Both the position numbers and the translations under genes were made by a program. DNA of 64,000 nt, from the NCBI GenBank assembly GCA_964586655.1, contig CAZPGY010000001.1, positions 124,001 to 188,000 of the forward strand, written 5' to 3'. Below are positions 16,635 to 26,700 of the stretch, piece by piece. Numbering within the stretch: position 1 is the stretch's first letter; the number at the start of each line of letters is the position of its first letter. Source of the stretch: JAJYSO01 sp964586655 (lineage in GTDB: Bacteria; Bacteroidota; Bacteroidia; Flavobacteriales; Flavobacteriaceae). Under the pieces are notes generated by a model. It was given only the letters and a program-made list of their open reading frames with translations, searched no databases and had not been told where the DNA came from.

Positions 16635-17126
16635 TTATTCGTTTTTTCGATAAAATCGAGCGGGATGACCAAACCAAATTTCATGCGAAGGAATATCCTT
16701 ATTGACAAAAGACAGGGAACCGATGATGGCGTGATTTCCAATCTTTATTCCGTGTTGCAAAACACTGCTGGTGCCAACAAAAACATGACTGCCAATGTGA
16801 GCTCCGCCGATTTGTGCGTGTGAAGTATTTAAATTGTTGGTCATCACCTTGGGAGAGAGATAGGAGTAATCTCCAATGTAGACTCCACGAGCCAAAATAC
16901 TTTCATAGCGCAGCGTAACATGATGCCCCACCTTGCAATTCCCCGAGGAGGTTACCCGAGAATCTATATAACAATCCCGACCGATTTGGGTCCCTTTTCT
17001 CAGTTCAACATAGTTTTTAATCACCGTGTTGTCTCCAATAATGACTCCTTCTTCAATAATGCAAAACGCACCTATTTTTACATTTTTACCAATTTGCGCC
17101 TTTGGGGAAATGATACTGTTTTCCAT
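16635..17126 (-). CDS. Hexapeptide-repeat N-acyltransferase, FdtC/WbpD-like
   Basis: A 163-residue trimeric left-handed beta-helix acyltransferase. Nearly the whole length is hexapeptide repeats: residues 5-45 (ISPKAQIGKNVKIGAFCIIE, VIIGDNTVIKNYVELRKG) and 110-150 (AHIGSHVFVGTSSVLQHGIKIG, NHAIIGSLSFVNKDIPSHEIWFGHPARF). Enzymes of this size include the acyltransferases that N-acetylate amino-deoxy sugars made by FdtA/FdtB-type pairs, which would fit here. It is convergent with the gene at 15860 and points against the surrounding plus-strand cluster. Substrate is inferred only. Confidence 0.85.
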   Translation of the reverse strand: MENSIISPKAQIGKNVKIGAFCIIEEGVIIGDNTVIKNYVELRKGTQIGRDCYIDSRVTSSGNCKVGHHVTLRYESILARGVYIGDYSYLSPKVMTNNLNTSHAQIGGAHIGSHVFVGTSSVLQHGIKIGNHAIIGSLSFVNKDIPSHEIWFGHPARFYRKNE

Positions 17127-17226
17127 GTTTTATTAACGGATTAAAATCCAAAGTTAGTGTTTTTTAGAGACGAGGCATATCTTTCTACATTTTTTGCCGA
17201 TTTATAAGCGGCCTAAGTTTTTAAAA

Positions 17227-18375
17227 TCAGCCTTCCTTATTCCAGACTTCTACATAACGCTGCGCCACTTTTTTATAATCGTGTTCTCGCCGGATAAAAT
17301 TTTGCGCACTTGTCCCAATATCATTAATTTTAGCAGGATTTTCGATCAACCAGCTCAGCTTTTTGACCAATTGTGAAACCTCGGGCAATGCATTGATGCA
17401 CACCTCATCCTCTTTGAGCTTGTAGTGCTGTAAAAATTCTGTTTCGGCACCGGTAAACACCACTTTCCCCTGCGCCATGGCCTCCAAAGCATTGTAGCCC
17501 TGATCATAGGCATAAACCATGTCCAAAAAAATATGAGCCGCTCGATACGTTTTGATATAAGTCTCATAAGGCAGGTTTTCCACAATTTTTATATTTACCT
17601 GATCGGCATAGCGCTCTTGAATAGCGGCCAAGGCTTTCTCAAAAAAAGGAATTCCCTTTTTGTAATAACTCAACCGATTGATCCCCAAAAATATATTGAT
17701 TTTTGAGGAAGTATCCGGCAATTGAGAAGGACGGCTTGGCCGTATAATGGGATTGGGAATCAAGGTGTTTTTATAACCCATTCGATCCATGGGGATTTTA
17801 TAATCCATGTCTGAAGTAATCAAAACATCAGCCTTTTGTTGAACAAAATCAAATGTCCGACGGTAGTTTTCTTGGGTGTATTTGAAAATATAATGAAAAT
17901 CCGATTTCCGCTCAGGATGCTTAAAATAAGTGCTCAACACAGAATATTTCAATTCTCTTTTCAACAAGTAATCTGTCACCGGGGTTTCATCTCCACACAC
18001 GAGCAGGGATATTTTATCATTCTGTTTAAAAAGCTTTTTAAGGAGTTTTAAATTCCATTTGGGATGCGTGCGAATGGCATCCGAGTTGATCAATTGAACT
18101 CGGTCATAAGCTTTTAATTTGGGCAATAGAAAATAAAACCGAATCCCGCGTTCGGTATCGCGCAAATCGATCTTAAACAGTCGGTAAAAAACGCGTCTGA
18201 TAAATTTGAAAAGCCAATAGTGTTCGGTTAAAACGGGGCGATAGGAGCGATCTACCGGAAAATTTTTAAAATCATCTCCGGTTCCAACCAAATGTACCCG
18301 GTGCCCCAGCTGTTCCAATCCGGCTTTGAGGGAATTGTGTAATTTGCTGTATTCGCCGAGGAGTAATATCTTCAT
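17227..18375 (-). CDS. Family 1/GT4-like glycosyltransferase
   Basis: A 382-residue GT-B fold glycosyltransferase. The N-terminus KILLLGEYSKLHNSLKAGLEQLGHRVHLVGTG is the usual first Rossmann unit. The C-terminal domain has KINIFLGINRLSYYKKGIPFFEKAL and IFLDMVYAYDQGYNALEAMAQGKVVFTGAETEF, where the EAMAQGK segment corresponds to the nucleotide-sugar-binding E-x7-E region of GT4 enzymes. It lies 100 bases from the acyltransferase on the same strand. A possible promoter -7 box (TACTTTTG on this strand) is at 18412-18419. Donor and acceptor sugars are unknown. Confidence 0.87.
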   Translation of the reverse strand: MKILLLGEYSKLHNSLKAGLEQLGHRVHLVGTGDDFKNFPVDRSYRPVLTEHYWLFKFIRRVFYRLFKIDLRDTERGIRFYFLLPKLKAYDRVQLINSDAIRTHPKWNLKLLKKLFKQNDKISLLVCGDETPVTDYLLKRELKYSVLSTYFKHPERKSDFHYIFKYTQENYRRTFDFVQQKADVLITSDMDYKIPMDRMGYKNTLIPNPIIRPSRPSQLPDTSSKINIFLGINRLSYYKKGIPFFEKALAAIQERYADQVNIKIVENLPYETYIKTYRAAHIFLDMVYAYDQGYNALEAMAQGKVVFTGAETEFLQHYKLKEDEVCINALPEVSQLVKKLSWLIENPAKINDIGTSAQNFIRREHDYKKVAQRYVEVWNKEG

Positions 18376-18554
18376 TCAAACCAATAATTAACAGATTCCC
18401 TTATCTTTGCTCAAAAGTACGTAAAATTTTTCCATTGAAAATTTTATAAAAACGCAATGAATTTTTTTTGAACTTATAATTTGTATTTCCTTTTGATACT
18501 GATTGGGCTCATTATAAGTTTTTACAGTGGAAAGATACTGAGAAAATAGAACAC
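18376..18554. promoter_or_regulatory. Divergent intergenic region with inverted repeat
   Basis: It separates the minus-strand glycosyltransferase and the plus-strand GT2 gene. A minus-strand -7 box TACTTTTG is at 18412-18419, within the 18-base string AAATTTTACGTACTTTTG that also occurs upstream of pdxA. AACTTATAAT (18471-18480) and ATTATAAGTT (18511-18520) are a perfect 10-bp inverted repeat. Confidence 0.5.
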
Positions 18555-19367
18555 GTGACCGACAAACCCGAGATTGAAATATTATTGGCCACCATGAATC
18601 GGGAGAATCTCGATTTTATTCGGGCGATATTTCCACAAGATATCCCGCAGCGAGTGGCTTTGCTGATTGTCAATCAATCTGAGGATAAAAAACTGCAGAC
18701 CCATCATCCACAGATTCGCATTGTCAATTCGCCGGAAAAGGGCTTGTCTAAAAGTCGCAATACGGCACTGCAGCACGCCCGCGGAGAAATTTGTGTTTTT
18801 ACTGACGACGATGTGGTTTTTTTAGATGGATTTGAGCAAAAAATAAGAAAGGCGTTTGCTCATTTTCCCCAAAGTAGCTTTATTCGCTTTCGGTATGAAA
18901 AGGAGCAAGGCATTTTGGCCAAAGATTATCCGAATCAACCCAAAGCACATTTGTCAGATTTTGATATGCTAAATACCTCTTCCTTGGAGATGGCTATCAG
19001 ACGACGAGACCTTCAGTCACAAAAAATTCGCTTTGACGAACATTTTGGATTGGGAAGTGGGGTTTTTAAAATGGGAGAAGAGCATTTATTTTTGGCAGCC
19101 TTGCAACAAAAAGGCCTGCAACTCAGTTATTTCCCTGAAACCCTTTGCCGACATCGCGGAACCAGTTCTGATGAAAATATGAGCTATCAAGAGCGGTATT
19201 ATACACATGGCGCAGTAGTGCAAGCGCTGTTTCCGGAGAGGACGCGCTATTGGATTGGATTAAAAATCGGGTTTGATGTAAAGCAAAAAAAGCTGAAGTT
19301 TGCACAAATCCCAAAGGCTGTAAAAGCGGCTAAAAACGGACAAAAACGATATTTAAAAATAAAATGA
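18555..19367 (+). CDS. GT2-family glycosyltransferase
   Basis: A 270-residue GT-A fold glycosyltransferase, cytosolic and probably membrane-associated. It shows the N-terminal EILLATMNR, the motif GLSKSRNTALQHARGEICVFTDDDVVF (the DDD metal/donor site) and the acceptor region GSGVFKMGEEHLFLAAL with the ED-like GEEH. The start is GTG at 18555, because the first ATG (18594) would cut the conserved first strand. Its stop overlaps the next gene's ATG by four bases (ATGA), so the two are translationally coupled. Sugar specificity is unknown. Confidence 0.88.
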   Translation: MTDKPEIEILLATMNRENLDFIRAIFPQDIPQRVALLIVNQSEDKKLQTHHPQIRIVNSPEKGLSKSRNTALQHARGEICVFTDDDVVFLDGFEQKIRKAFAHFPQSSFIRFRYEKEQGILAKDYPNQPKAHLSDFDMLNTSSLEMAIRRRDLQSQKIRFDEHFGLGSGVFKMGEEHLFLAALQQKGLQLSYFPETLCRHRGTSSDENMSYQERYYTHGAVVQALFPERTRYWIGLKIGFDVKQKKLKFAQIPKAVKAAKNGQKRYLKIK

Positions 19368-19771
19368 TGAGCAGTGTTGATGATGTAATTCTTAAAGAGA
19401 TTCCCAAGATTGAAGACACCCGCGGCAATTTGGCGGTGGTGGAAAAAGCACATTTTGGTTTTCCGGTCAAACGGGTGTATTATTTATATGATGTTCCCAG
19501 CTCAGCCATGCGCGGCGGACATTCTCATAAAGAGCAGCACGAAACTTTGGTAGCCGTCAGCGGAAGCTTTGAAGTGGTGCTCAAGGATGGAAAAGCCGAA
19601 AAAACAGTCTTTCTGAACAAACCTGATAAAGGCCTGCACATTGTTCCGGGAATTTGGCGCGAGCTCAAAAATTTCTCTTCTGGAGCAGTTTGCCTGGTGT
19701 TTGCCTCAGCGCCCTTTTCAGAAGCAGATTACATCTATGATTTTCAGACGTTTTTAAAACGTAAAAAGTAA
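19364..19771 (+). CDS. FdtA/QdtA-like sugar 3,4-ketoisomerase (cupin, WxcM-like)
   Basis: A 135-residue single-domain cupin. Members isomerise dTDP-4-keto-6-deoxyglucose to the 3-keto sugar used by FdtB-type aminotransferases. Diagnostic segments: IPKIEDTRGNLAVVEK at the N-terminus, the catalytic histidines H53 and H55 in MRGGHSHKEQHETLVAVSG, and LHIVPGIWRELKNFSSGAVCLVFAS. It overlaps the preceding glycosyltransferase by 4 bases and is followed after 10 bases by another GT2 gene. The partner aminotransferase is 6 kb upstream at 13250. Whether the product is the galacto or gluco epimer cannot be told. Confidence 0.88.
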   Translation: MMSSVDDVILKEIPKIEDTRGNLAVVEKAHFGFPVKRVYYLYDVPSSAMRGGHSHKEQHETLVAVSGSFEVVLKDGKAEKTVFLNKPDKGLHIVPGIWRELKNFSSGAVCLVFASAPFSEADYIYDFQTFLKRKK

Positions 19772-19781
19772 AGCTTATAAC

Positions 19782-20660
19782 ATGATATCCATCCTTATTC
19801 CTACCTATAATTACAATGTTTTCCCTTTGGTAAATGCCCTTTATCAACAGGCAGAAGCTTTAAAAATACCTTTTGAAATAAGGGTATATGATGATTGCTC
19901 GCCCAAGCCTCCCACAGAAAATGAAGCCATTGACAAATTGCCGCATGCCCGCTATAAAAAACTGCCCCAAAACATTGGTCGCAGTGCCATTCGCAACCTA
20001 TTGGCCGAAGAGGCAGAATATGAAAACCTGCTGTTTTTAGATGCAGATACACAGGTCATCAAAAAAGATTTTGTCAAAAATTACATCGATAAAATTCCGC
20101 ATTCCGCAGCTATTATTTATGGAGGTATTCGCTATCAAAAAAAACCTCCCGATTCTTCTGAAATATTGCGTTGGGTTTATGGCAATCAGCGTGAAGCCTT
20201 GCCGGTGGAAGAGCGAAATAAACAACCTCATTTGCGGTTTTTAACCCTGAATTTTCTGATCCGAAAAGCGGTGTTTTCCCGTTTGCGTTTCAATGAGGAA
20301 ATTCCCAATCTGCGGCATGAAGACACGCTGTTTGCCCTGGATGCCAAAAAGCAAAAATTATCGGTGTTGCACATTGACAATCCGGTAATCCATTTGGGGT
20401 TGGAAAGTAGCGCAGTCTTTTTGCGAAAATCGAGGGAATCGGTAGAAAGTTTAAGAGATTTTGTCAACCAAGGCCTCATCAAAGCCGCAGAGACCAAACT
20501 CTCCGCCAAGGCCGATCAGCTCTCTAAAAACGGACTCTCGAAGCCGATCAGCCTCTTTTATCGCACCTTTAAAAAACCCATGGAAAAAAATCTGCTGTCT
20601 CAGCATCCTTCACTGTTGGTTTTTGATGTTTATCGACTGGGATATTACCTCAGTTTATAA
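19782..20660 (+). CDS. GT2-family glycosyltransferase
   Basis: A 292-residue GT-A glycosyltransferase. The N-terminus MISILIPTYNYNVFPLVNAL and RVYDDCSPKPP are the canonical first strands and donor-binding Asp pair. The region KLPQNIGRSAIRNLLAEEAEYENLLFLDADTQV carries the D-x-D motif (DAD). The acceptor domain has LRHEDTLFALDAKKQKLSV with the catalytic ED pair. It is the third gene of the coupled set 18555-20660. Specificity unknown. Confidence 0.9.
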   Translation: MISILIPTYNYNVFPLVNALYQQAEALKIPFEIRVYDDCSPKPPTENEAIDKLPHARYKKLPQNIGRSAIRNLLAEEAEYENLLFLDADTQVIKKDFVKNYIDKIPHSAAIIYGGIRYQKKPPDSSEILRWVYGNQREALPVEERNKQPHLRFLTLNFLIRKAVFSRLRFNEEIPNLRHEDTLFALDAKKQKLSVLHIDNPVIHLGLESSAVFLRKSRESVESLRDFVNQGLIKAAETKLSAKADQLSKNGLSKPISLFYRTFKKPMEKNLLSQHPSLLVFDVYRLGYYLSL

Positions 20661-20753
20661 AGCCTAAAAACCAAGGGAGAACCCCATTTTCCGACTTCAG
20701 AAACAGCGGTCCTGTACAATGAATTATTTTTATGTATTTTTGGTTTTGAAATT

Positions 20754-20796
20754 TATACCGGAATATCGAGTTAATTTGTTGGTCACTTTGGTATAA
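20754..20796. repeat. Short sequence bounded by TATACC and GGTATA
   Basis: A 43-base segment with perfect 6-base inverted ends, just upstream of the next gene. Internal similarity to the larger elements is weak, so it may be chance. Confidence 0.25.
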
Positions 20797-20807
20797 AGCC
20801 TGTGTTT

Positions 20808-21914
20808 ATGACGAGAAAACTGCTTTTTATCACTCCTTTTATAGATGGCTCGGGAGGGGTGCAAAAATTCTTGTCGATTCGCACCCAATACCTGGTTGAA
20901 AAATGGGGCTATACCATTCGTATTTTGGTGACTAACGCCAGAACCAAACAAACTTTTTTTAATTTTGATCACCTTGAGGTTGTTTCTCGCAGAATTCCGG
21001 GGAAAGGACCGTTCTATTTTTATCACTACAGGCGTATTGTTAAACAGCAACTTCGCGATTTTAAACCCGATATCAGTATTATAGTCGACAATGGCATCAA
21101 GGGGCACTGCTTACCGCGGTTTATTAAAACGCCTGATAATTGCGTTTTGTTTGAAGAGCATTTATATCGTTTTTTTAGGAGTAAAGAACATCCCGACACC
21201 CTTTTTAACCGTTTGAAGAATCAACTGATTAATAAAATAGTGGATTGGTCTATGGCCAAAGCCGATTGCGTAGTGGTGTTGGTGCCCGAGAATAGAAAAG
21301 AATGGAAGCACAACAAGATAGAAGTTATTCCCAATCCCTTGCCACAAGCACTTCAGGGCAGAGAAAAAAAGGATTACACAGCCCAAAAAGCAATTGCTGT
21401 AGGTCGGCATACCCACCAAAAAGGATTTGACCGGTTGTTGAGAATCTGGGCCGCCGTGGTTCAGGAATTTCCCGATTGGCAACTCGATATTTATGGGGAT
21501 CGGGAAGAGGTGCACTTGCAACAAATTATAGAGGATTTGCAGCTCCAACAACAGGTTACTCTTCATGAGCCGGTCGTGAATATTGAAGAAAAATATGAAC
21601 AAGCCTCGCTTTTTTTGATGAGTTCTCGTTATGAAGGTTTTGGCAATGTATTGGTAGAGGCCCTGGCCTGCGGATTGCCTTGCATGGCTTTTGACTGCCC
21701 CACCGGTCCGGGCTATATTATCGAAGACGGGAAAAACGGATGGCTTATCCCTGAGGGGAAGGAGCAAGTTTATGTCGACCGTCTCAAGACCCTATTGCAA
21801 GAAGAAGACCTTCGTAAAAAAATGGGGCAAAATGCCCTAACGAGCACTTCCAGATTTGACCTGAACCACGTGATGGGCCTGTGGCATCAGTTGTTTAAAG
21901 AAATAAGGGCATAA
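20808..21914 (+). CDS. GT4-family glycosyltransferase
   Basis: About 368 residues, GT-B fold. The N-terminus RKLLFITPFIDGSGGVQKFLS holds the glycine-rich acceptor loop. The C-terminal domain has KAIAVGRHTHQKGFDRLLRIWAAV and ASLFLMSSRYEGFGNVLVEALACGLPCMAFDCPTGP, which includes the E-x7-E motif (EGFGNVLVE) of retaining GT4 enzymes. I chose ATG 20808 over a GTG six bases earlier. Upstream is a TATTTTTG box (20735-20742) that could be its -7 element. It converges with the sulfotransferase gene. Sugar specificity unknown. Confidence 0.9.
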   Translation: MTRKLLFITPFIDGSGGVQKFLSIRTQYLVEKWGYTIRILVTNARTKQTFFNFDHLEVVSRRIPGKGPFYFYHYRRIVKQQLRDFKPDISIIVDNGIKGHCLPRFIKTPDNCVLFEEHLYRFFRSKEHPDTLFNRLKNQLINKIVDWSMAKADCVVVLVPENRKEWKHNKIEVIPNPLPQALQGREKKDYTAQKAIAVGRHTHQKGFDRLLRIWAAVVQEFPDWQLDIYGDREEVHLQQIIEDLQLQQQVTLHEPVVNIEEKYEQASLFLMSSRYEGFGNVLVEALACGLPCMAFDCPTGPGYIIEDGKNGWLIPEGKEQVYVDRLKTLLQEEDLRKKMGQNALTSTSRFDLNHVMGLWHQLFKEIRA

Positions 21915-21945
21915 ATGCAACTACGAGGTCTCGCGTATTATGAGA

Positions 21946-22776
21946 TTAAGGCTGCCCTCGCCAAGGCAGAGACCGATTCAACAGCGCCGACAAACTGGCC
22001 GTGTCTTTTCTATAGCGTTTTTCCAAATCGAGGAGCGCCTTTTCATTAATTTTGATGGGGAAGAGGTTGCTTTGGGCAATAAAAGGCGGCAGTCTTCTAT
22101 AAATGGCGCCCAAATTTTTGTGGAGGTGACGGATTCTGAGGTAATCGTGTCCGGCCCTTTGGTAATCTTTTTTTTGGAAACCGGAAAATGCAAAAGGCGT
22201 TATTTTGAGAAAGTCACAAATTTTGGAGAGGGTAGCTTTTGGCGTTTGAGCAATATCTTCTTCCAAGATGATAAATAAGAATTGCTCTCGATCAAAGTAT
22301 TTTAGCCATTCCTGTAATTGCTCGTGATAATAGCCCATGGATTCGATTCCGAAATGAGCACATTGTTCTTCAAATTTTGCCCGTGGAGAAATACGACCCA
22401 CTCGAATGTGGTGATAAAAAGCAGAGACCGCTCTTGAAACCGGATCTCGCAAACTAACAATAAATCGAGCTTCCGGATTATAAGCAGCGAGCAGGGCGGG
22501 AATGCCGGTGTTCTCCTTTCCCTCGCGCACCTCAGCTGCCGAAGGAGTGGTCCATAAATAATTGGGAGTGGCATCTACCCAAAGCGGCTCCTTGTGATTT
22601 TTATAAAAACTGAGATACCAGTCCGGCCCTTTGTTGAAGTGCTCAGGTTTGTCAAAATAATGAATTTCCTTTTGAGGAGGAACAAAAATATCGGGATGCT
22701 GTTTTAGCTGATTGGAAATCCAAGTTGTTCCGGCTTTTTGAGCGCCTAAAATAAAGGTATTGACCCGATTATGCAT
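21946..22776 (-). CDS. PAPS-dependent sulfotransferase
   Basis: A 276-residue soluble transferase moving sulfate from PAPS to an acceptor, here probably a hydroxyl or amino group of the surface polysaccharide. The PAPS 5'-phosphosulfate loop is QKAGTTWISNQLKQHP (residues 14-29) and the 3'-phosphate motif is RDPVSRAVSAFYHH (about 109-122). The segment KEIHYFDKPEHFNKGPDWYLSFY follows the heparan-sulfate sulfotransferase pattern. Its ATG overlaps the ftsE-like stop by one base (TAATG), so the pair is read from one transcript. PAPS synthesis genes are not in the window. Confidence 0.9.
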   Translation of the reverse strand: MHNRVNTFILGAQKAGTTWISNQLKQHPDIFVPPQKEIHYFDKPEHFNKGPDWYLSFYKNHKEPLWVDATPNYLWTTPSAAEVREGKENTGIPALLAAYNPEARFIVSLRDPVSRAVSAFYHHIRVGRISPRAKFEEQCAHFGIESMGYYHEQLQEWLKYFDREQFLFIILEEDIAQTPKATLSKICDFLKITPFAFSGFQKKDYQRAGHDYLRIRHLHKNLGAIYRRLPPFIAQSNLFPIKINEKALLDLEKRYRKDTASLSALLNRSLPWRGQP

Positions 22777-23465
22777 TAGGCCTCTTTATTTTTCTGCACC
22801 ACTTCAAAGACTTTTTGGCCATCACATTTTAGTGTTTTTGAAGGGTATTTTAAGAGGAGCGCATAGTCGTGTGTGGCCATTAAAATGGTGTTGTGGTTTT
22901 TATTGATGTTGCGCAACAATTCCATTACTTCCACAGAAGTTTGCGGATCGAGATTCCCGGTAGGCTCATCGGCCAAGATCAATTCGGGGTCGTTGAGCAG
23001 TGCACGAGCAATTCCCACCCGTTGTTGTTCGCCGCCGGACAACTGGTAAGGGAATTTAAAATTCTTGGTTTTCATGCCCACTTTGCTCAGGACTTCGTCA
23101 ATCCTAAGGGTCATTTTCTTTTTGTCTTTCCAACCGGTGGCTTTTAAAACAAACATCAAGTTGTCTCGCACATTGCGGTCGTTTAGCAATTTGAAATCTT
23201 GAAAAACAATGCCCAGCTTGCGACGCAGGTAAGGGATTTCTTTTGATTTGAGCTTGCGCAAATTGTAATCGACAATGCTGCCTTGCCCTTCTCTTAAAGG
23301 AAGATCACCATAAAGCGTCTTCATAAAACTACTCTTTCCCGTTCCGGTTTTCCCGATGAGATAGACAAATTCACCTTTGTTGACCTCAATATTTACTTCA
23401 GAAAGAATGAGGTTCTCGCGCTGATAGATGGCGGCATTGCTGAGTGATAAAATGGTTTCGGACAT
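22776..23465 (-). CDS. ftsE: FtsE-like cell-division ABC transporter ATPase
   Basis: Cytosolic ATPase that with FtsX controls peptidoglycan hydrolases at the septum. The 229 residues show Walker A GKTGTGKSS (38-46), the Q-loop GIVFQDFKLLNDRNV, the signature LSGGEQQRVGIARAL (142-156), Walker B LILADEPTGNLD (162-173) and the H-loop ATHDYALL. FVYLIGKTGTGKSSFMK-LYGDLP is the usual FtsE form. No FtsX gene adjoins it; the downstream partner is a sulfotransferase. A TACCTTTA-type -7 box is possible just upstream. The identity is good, but a related Lol-type ATPase is the main alternative. Confidence 0.85.
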   Translation of the reverse strand: MSETILSLSNAAIYQRENLILSEVNIEVNKGEFVYLIGKTGTGKSSFMKTLYGDLPLREGQGSIVDYNLRKLKSKEIPYLRRKLGIVFQDFKLLNDRNVRDNLMFVLKATGWKDKKKMTLRIDEVLSKVGMKTKNFKFPYQLSGGEQQRVGIARALLNDPELILADEPTGNLDPQTSVEVMELLRNINKNHNTILMATHDYALLLKYPSKTLKCDGQKVFEVVQKNKEA

Positions 23466-23799
23466 AGTTTATTTTATTTTCAGGGCTAAAGGTACTTTTT
23501 TTAAGGATAACGATAAAATCCCTTGCAATATTTCAATGACTATTCTATTTTGCGGCTGGTAAGGATATTTGTATAAATCTTTTATGAGTCCTGGTATTTG
23601 GCCGTACAAAAGCGAGTCAGAAATTGCTTGTACAGTTCGTTTGAAATAATTTTACGGAAAAGGATAAGCCCGAGCCCCGAACCGTGTTGTTATCACGCTC
23701 ACAAATTCCGTTTTTTCGGATTATAATTATTCTGCTTTTCCGGCGTTATTAGGTGTAAGATTCCATTAACTTTGAACACAAATCAAAATTTTTCGTCAC
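23466..23799. other. Divergent intergenic region
   Basis: No gene. GTACAA and TTGTAC form an inverted repeat around 23608-23635. A TAACTTTG -7 box for the TPR gene is at 23767-23774. Otherwise nothing recognised. Confidence 0.45.
23767..23774 (+). promoter_or_regulatory. Candidate -7 element of the TPR-barrel operon
   Basis: TAACTTTG matches TANNTTTG and is 25 bases before the ATG at 23800. No TTG is found at the expected -33 distance; TTA is there instead. Confidence 0.45.
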
Positions 23800-26700
23800 A
23801 TGCTTAAGAAAAAGAGCATTTTATCGCTATTGCTTCTCCTGTTTTCCCTATCGGTATTTGCCCAGCAAACCGCTCGTTATACCTCAGATTATGCCGTTTT
23901 TGAACACGGGATAAAGTTGTTTCACCAACACCAATACACACCGGCTCAACACATTTTTGAACGCTTGCACAAGCGCACCGAGCACCACAACCTTAAAGCC
24001 AAGACGGCTTATTATGCTGCCATTGCCGCTGTGCATTTGCAACAATTTGATGCCGAAGATCGATTGAGACATTTTTTGGAAACTTATCCCGAGAGTCCCA
24101 AACGCAATTCGGCGTATAGCAATGTGGCCGGGTTCTATTTCCAAAACGGACAATACGGAAAGGCTTTGCAGTGGTATGAAAAAGTTAATGAAAACGGACT
24201 TTCCGGGAAAGAGCGAAACGAATATTACTTTAACAAAGGCTACGCTGCTTTTAAAACCGGTAAGAAAGAAAAGGCCAAATACTATTTTAACCAAGTCAAA
24301 AACAATGAGGAATATGGCTCTCAAGCCAAGTATTACCTCGGTTTTATGGCTTATGAAAGCGATCATTATGAAAAGGCCAATACGCTTTTTGAAGGCGTAG
24401 ACGAAAAAGACCAAGCCCAAAAAAAGGTATCCTACTTTCAAAGCAATATGAGCTTTAAATCAGGCAATTTTGAAAAGGCAATCCAACAAGCCAAAGAGCA
24501 ATTGCCAAGGGCAACACGCCGCGCCCAATCTGAGCTTAATAAAATTATTGGAGAAAGTTATTTCAACCTAAAAGAATATGAAAAAGCCATTCCCTATTTA
24601 GAAAAATATCAAGGCAAACGCGGGCGCTGGAGCAATACCGATTATTACCAGCTGGGCTTTGCTTATTATAAAATGGGAAACTATAAAAAAGCGGTTTCCC
24701 AGTTCAACCAAATTATCGACGGCCATGATGCGGTGGCGCAAAATGCTTATTATCACTTGGCAGAATGCTATATCGAGCTCGGTCAGAAACAGCGCGCCTT
24801 AAATGCGTTTAAAAATGCTTCGGAAATGGATTTCAATGCCCAAATCAAAGAGGATGCGGCCTTGAATTACGCCAAACTGAGCTATGACATCGGAAACAAC
24901 TATAAAAGCGTGCCCGAAGTCTTGACCGAATTTTTAAAGGCCTATCCCAATTCTCCGGCTAAAGGAGAAATACAATCTCTTTTGGTCAATTCTTACCTGA
25001 CTTCAAAGAATTATAAAAAAGCAATGGATTTGTTGGAGAAGAGCCGCGACTTTGTCGATAAAAAAGTATACCAAAAAGTGGCTTTTTATCGTGGAATGGA
25101 ACTCTACTCCGCCGAAAAATACAAACGAGCTCAAAAATTATTCGACAAATCTTTGTCTCAGCGAAAGGTGCCGGTTTATACAGCAAGAGCCACGTATTGG
25201 AAGGCCGAATGTGATTATATTCTCGGAGATTATCAGCGGGCTTTAATCGGGTATAAACAATTTATGGGCATGGACGCTGCTCGAAAAACCCCGGAGTTTA
25301 AAGCCGTAGATTACAATATTGGTTATGCGTATTTCAATCAGAAGAAATACAAATCGGCCAAAGCCCATTTTCAAGACTATGCGAGCCGGCACAATATCGA
25401 TCCCCGGCAAAAAAATGATGCTTTCTTGCGCTTAGGGGATTGTTATTTTGCCCTTTCTGACTATTGGCAGGCCATGGAAGCTTATAACAAAGCCATTGCC
25501 CAGAAAAATGTCGATAGTGATTATGCCTACTATCAAAAGGCTATCAGCTATGGTTTTGTTGGGAAAAATAATCGCAAAATAGAAGACTTGGAGGCCTTTA
25601 TAAACCGTTTCCCAAAATCAATTTATCGCGATGACGCCCTGTATCAGCTGGGCAATACTTATGTAGCCGAAAATCAACCTACAAAAGCGTTGAAAGCCTA
25701 TAATGATATTGTGACCCAAATGCCCAATAGCCGCTATGCTTCCAAAGCCATGATTAAACGAGGCTTGGTTTATTACAACAGCGGGAAAAATGAAAAAGCC
25801 CTGTCCATTTTTAAAAAGGTAGCCGCCAATTATCCCAAATCGGAAGAAGCCTATCAGGCCATTCGTTCTACACGAAATATTTATGTGGATTTGGGACGTA
25901 TTGATGAATATGCGGCATGGGTCAAAGAACTGGGCTATGTCAATCTTTCTAATGAAGATATTGACAATGCCACCTATGAAGCGGCAGAAAATCAAATGCT
26001 GGACAATAAGGATCAGGCAGCAGCCCGAGCTTATGCCAAATACTTAAAGAAGTTTCCAAATGGCTTACATGCATTGACAGCGCATTATCATTTGGCGCAG
26101 ATCTTGTACCGTCAAAACGACAAAGAAGGAGCGCAACCACATTATGAATACATCGTGGCACAATCGCGTAATGATTTTACCGAAAAATCTTTAAAACGTC
26201 TTTCACGGATTTATTTGGAAAAAAGAAATTACCAAAAAGCCATTTCGGTGATGACGCGTTTAGAAGATATGGCCAGTTTGCAAGCCAATATCACCTTTGC
26301 ACAATCCAATTTGATGAAGGCTTATTACGAACAAAAAGATTATGCCAAAACCGTGGTATATGCCGAAAAGGTATTGGCCAATGACAAAGCCGGAAATCAA
26401 GCCAAAAGCGATGCCCATATCTTTATTGCCCGTTCGGCTATGAAAACGGGAGACGAACAGAAGGCAGAAAAGGCTTATCGACAAGTGGCTAAAATGGCCC
26501 ATGGAAAACTGGCTGCCGAAGCGCAGTATTACGACGCCTATTTTAAACGAAAGGCCGGCCATTACAAAGCTTCTAATAAGTCGGTTCAGGTGCTGGCCAA
26601 TGATTATTCGGGCTACAAGGAGTTTAGTGTGAAAGGCTTGCTCTTGATGGCCAAAAACTTTGACAATTTGGGTGATGCTTATCAAGCGACTTATATCTTG

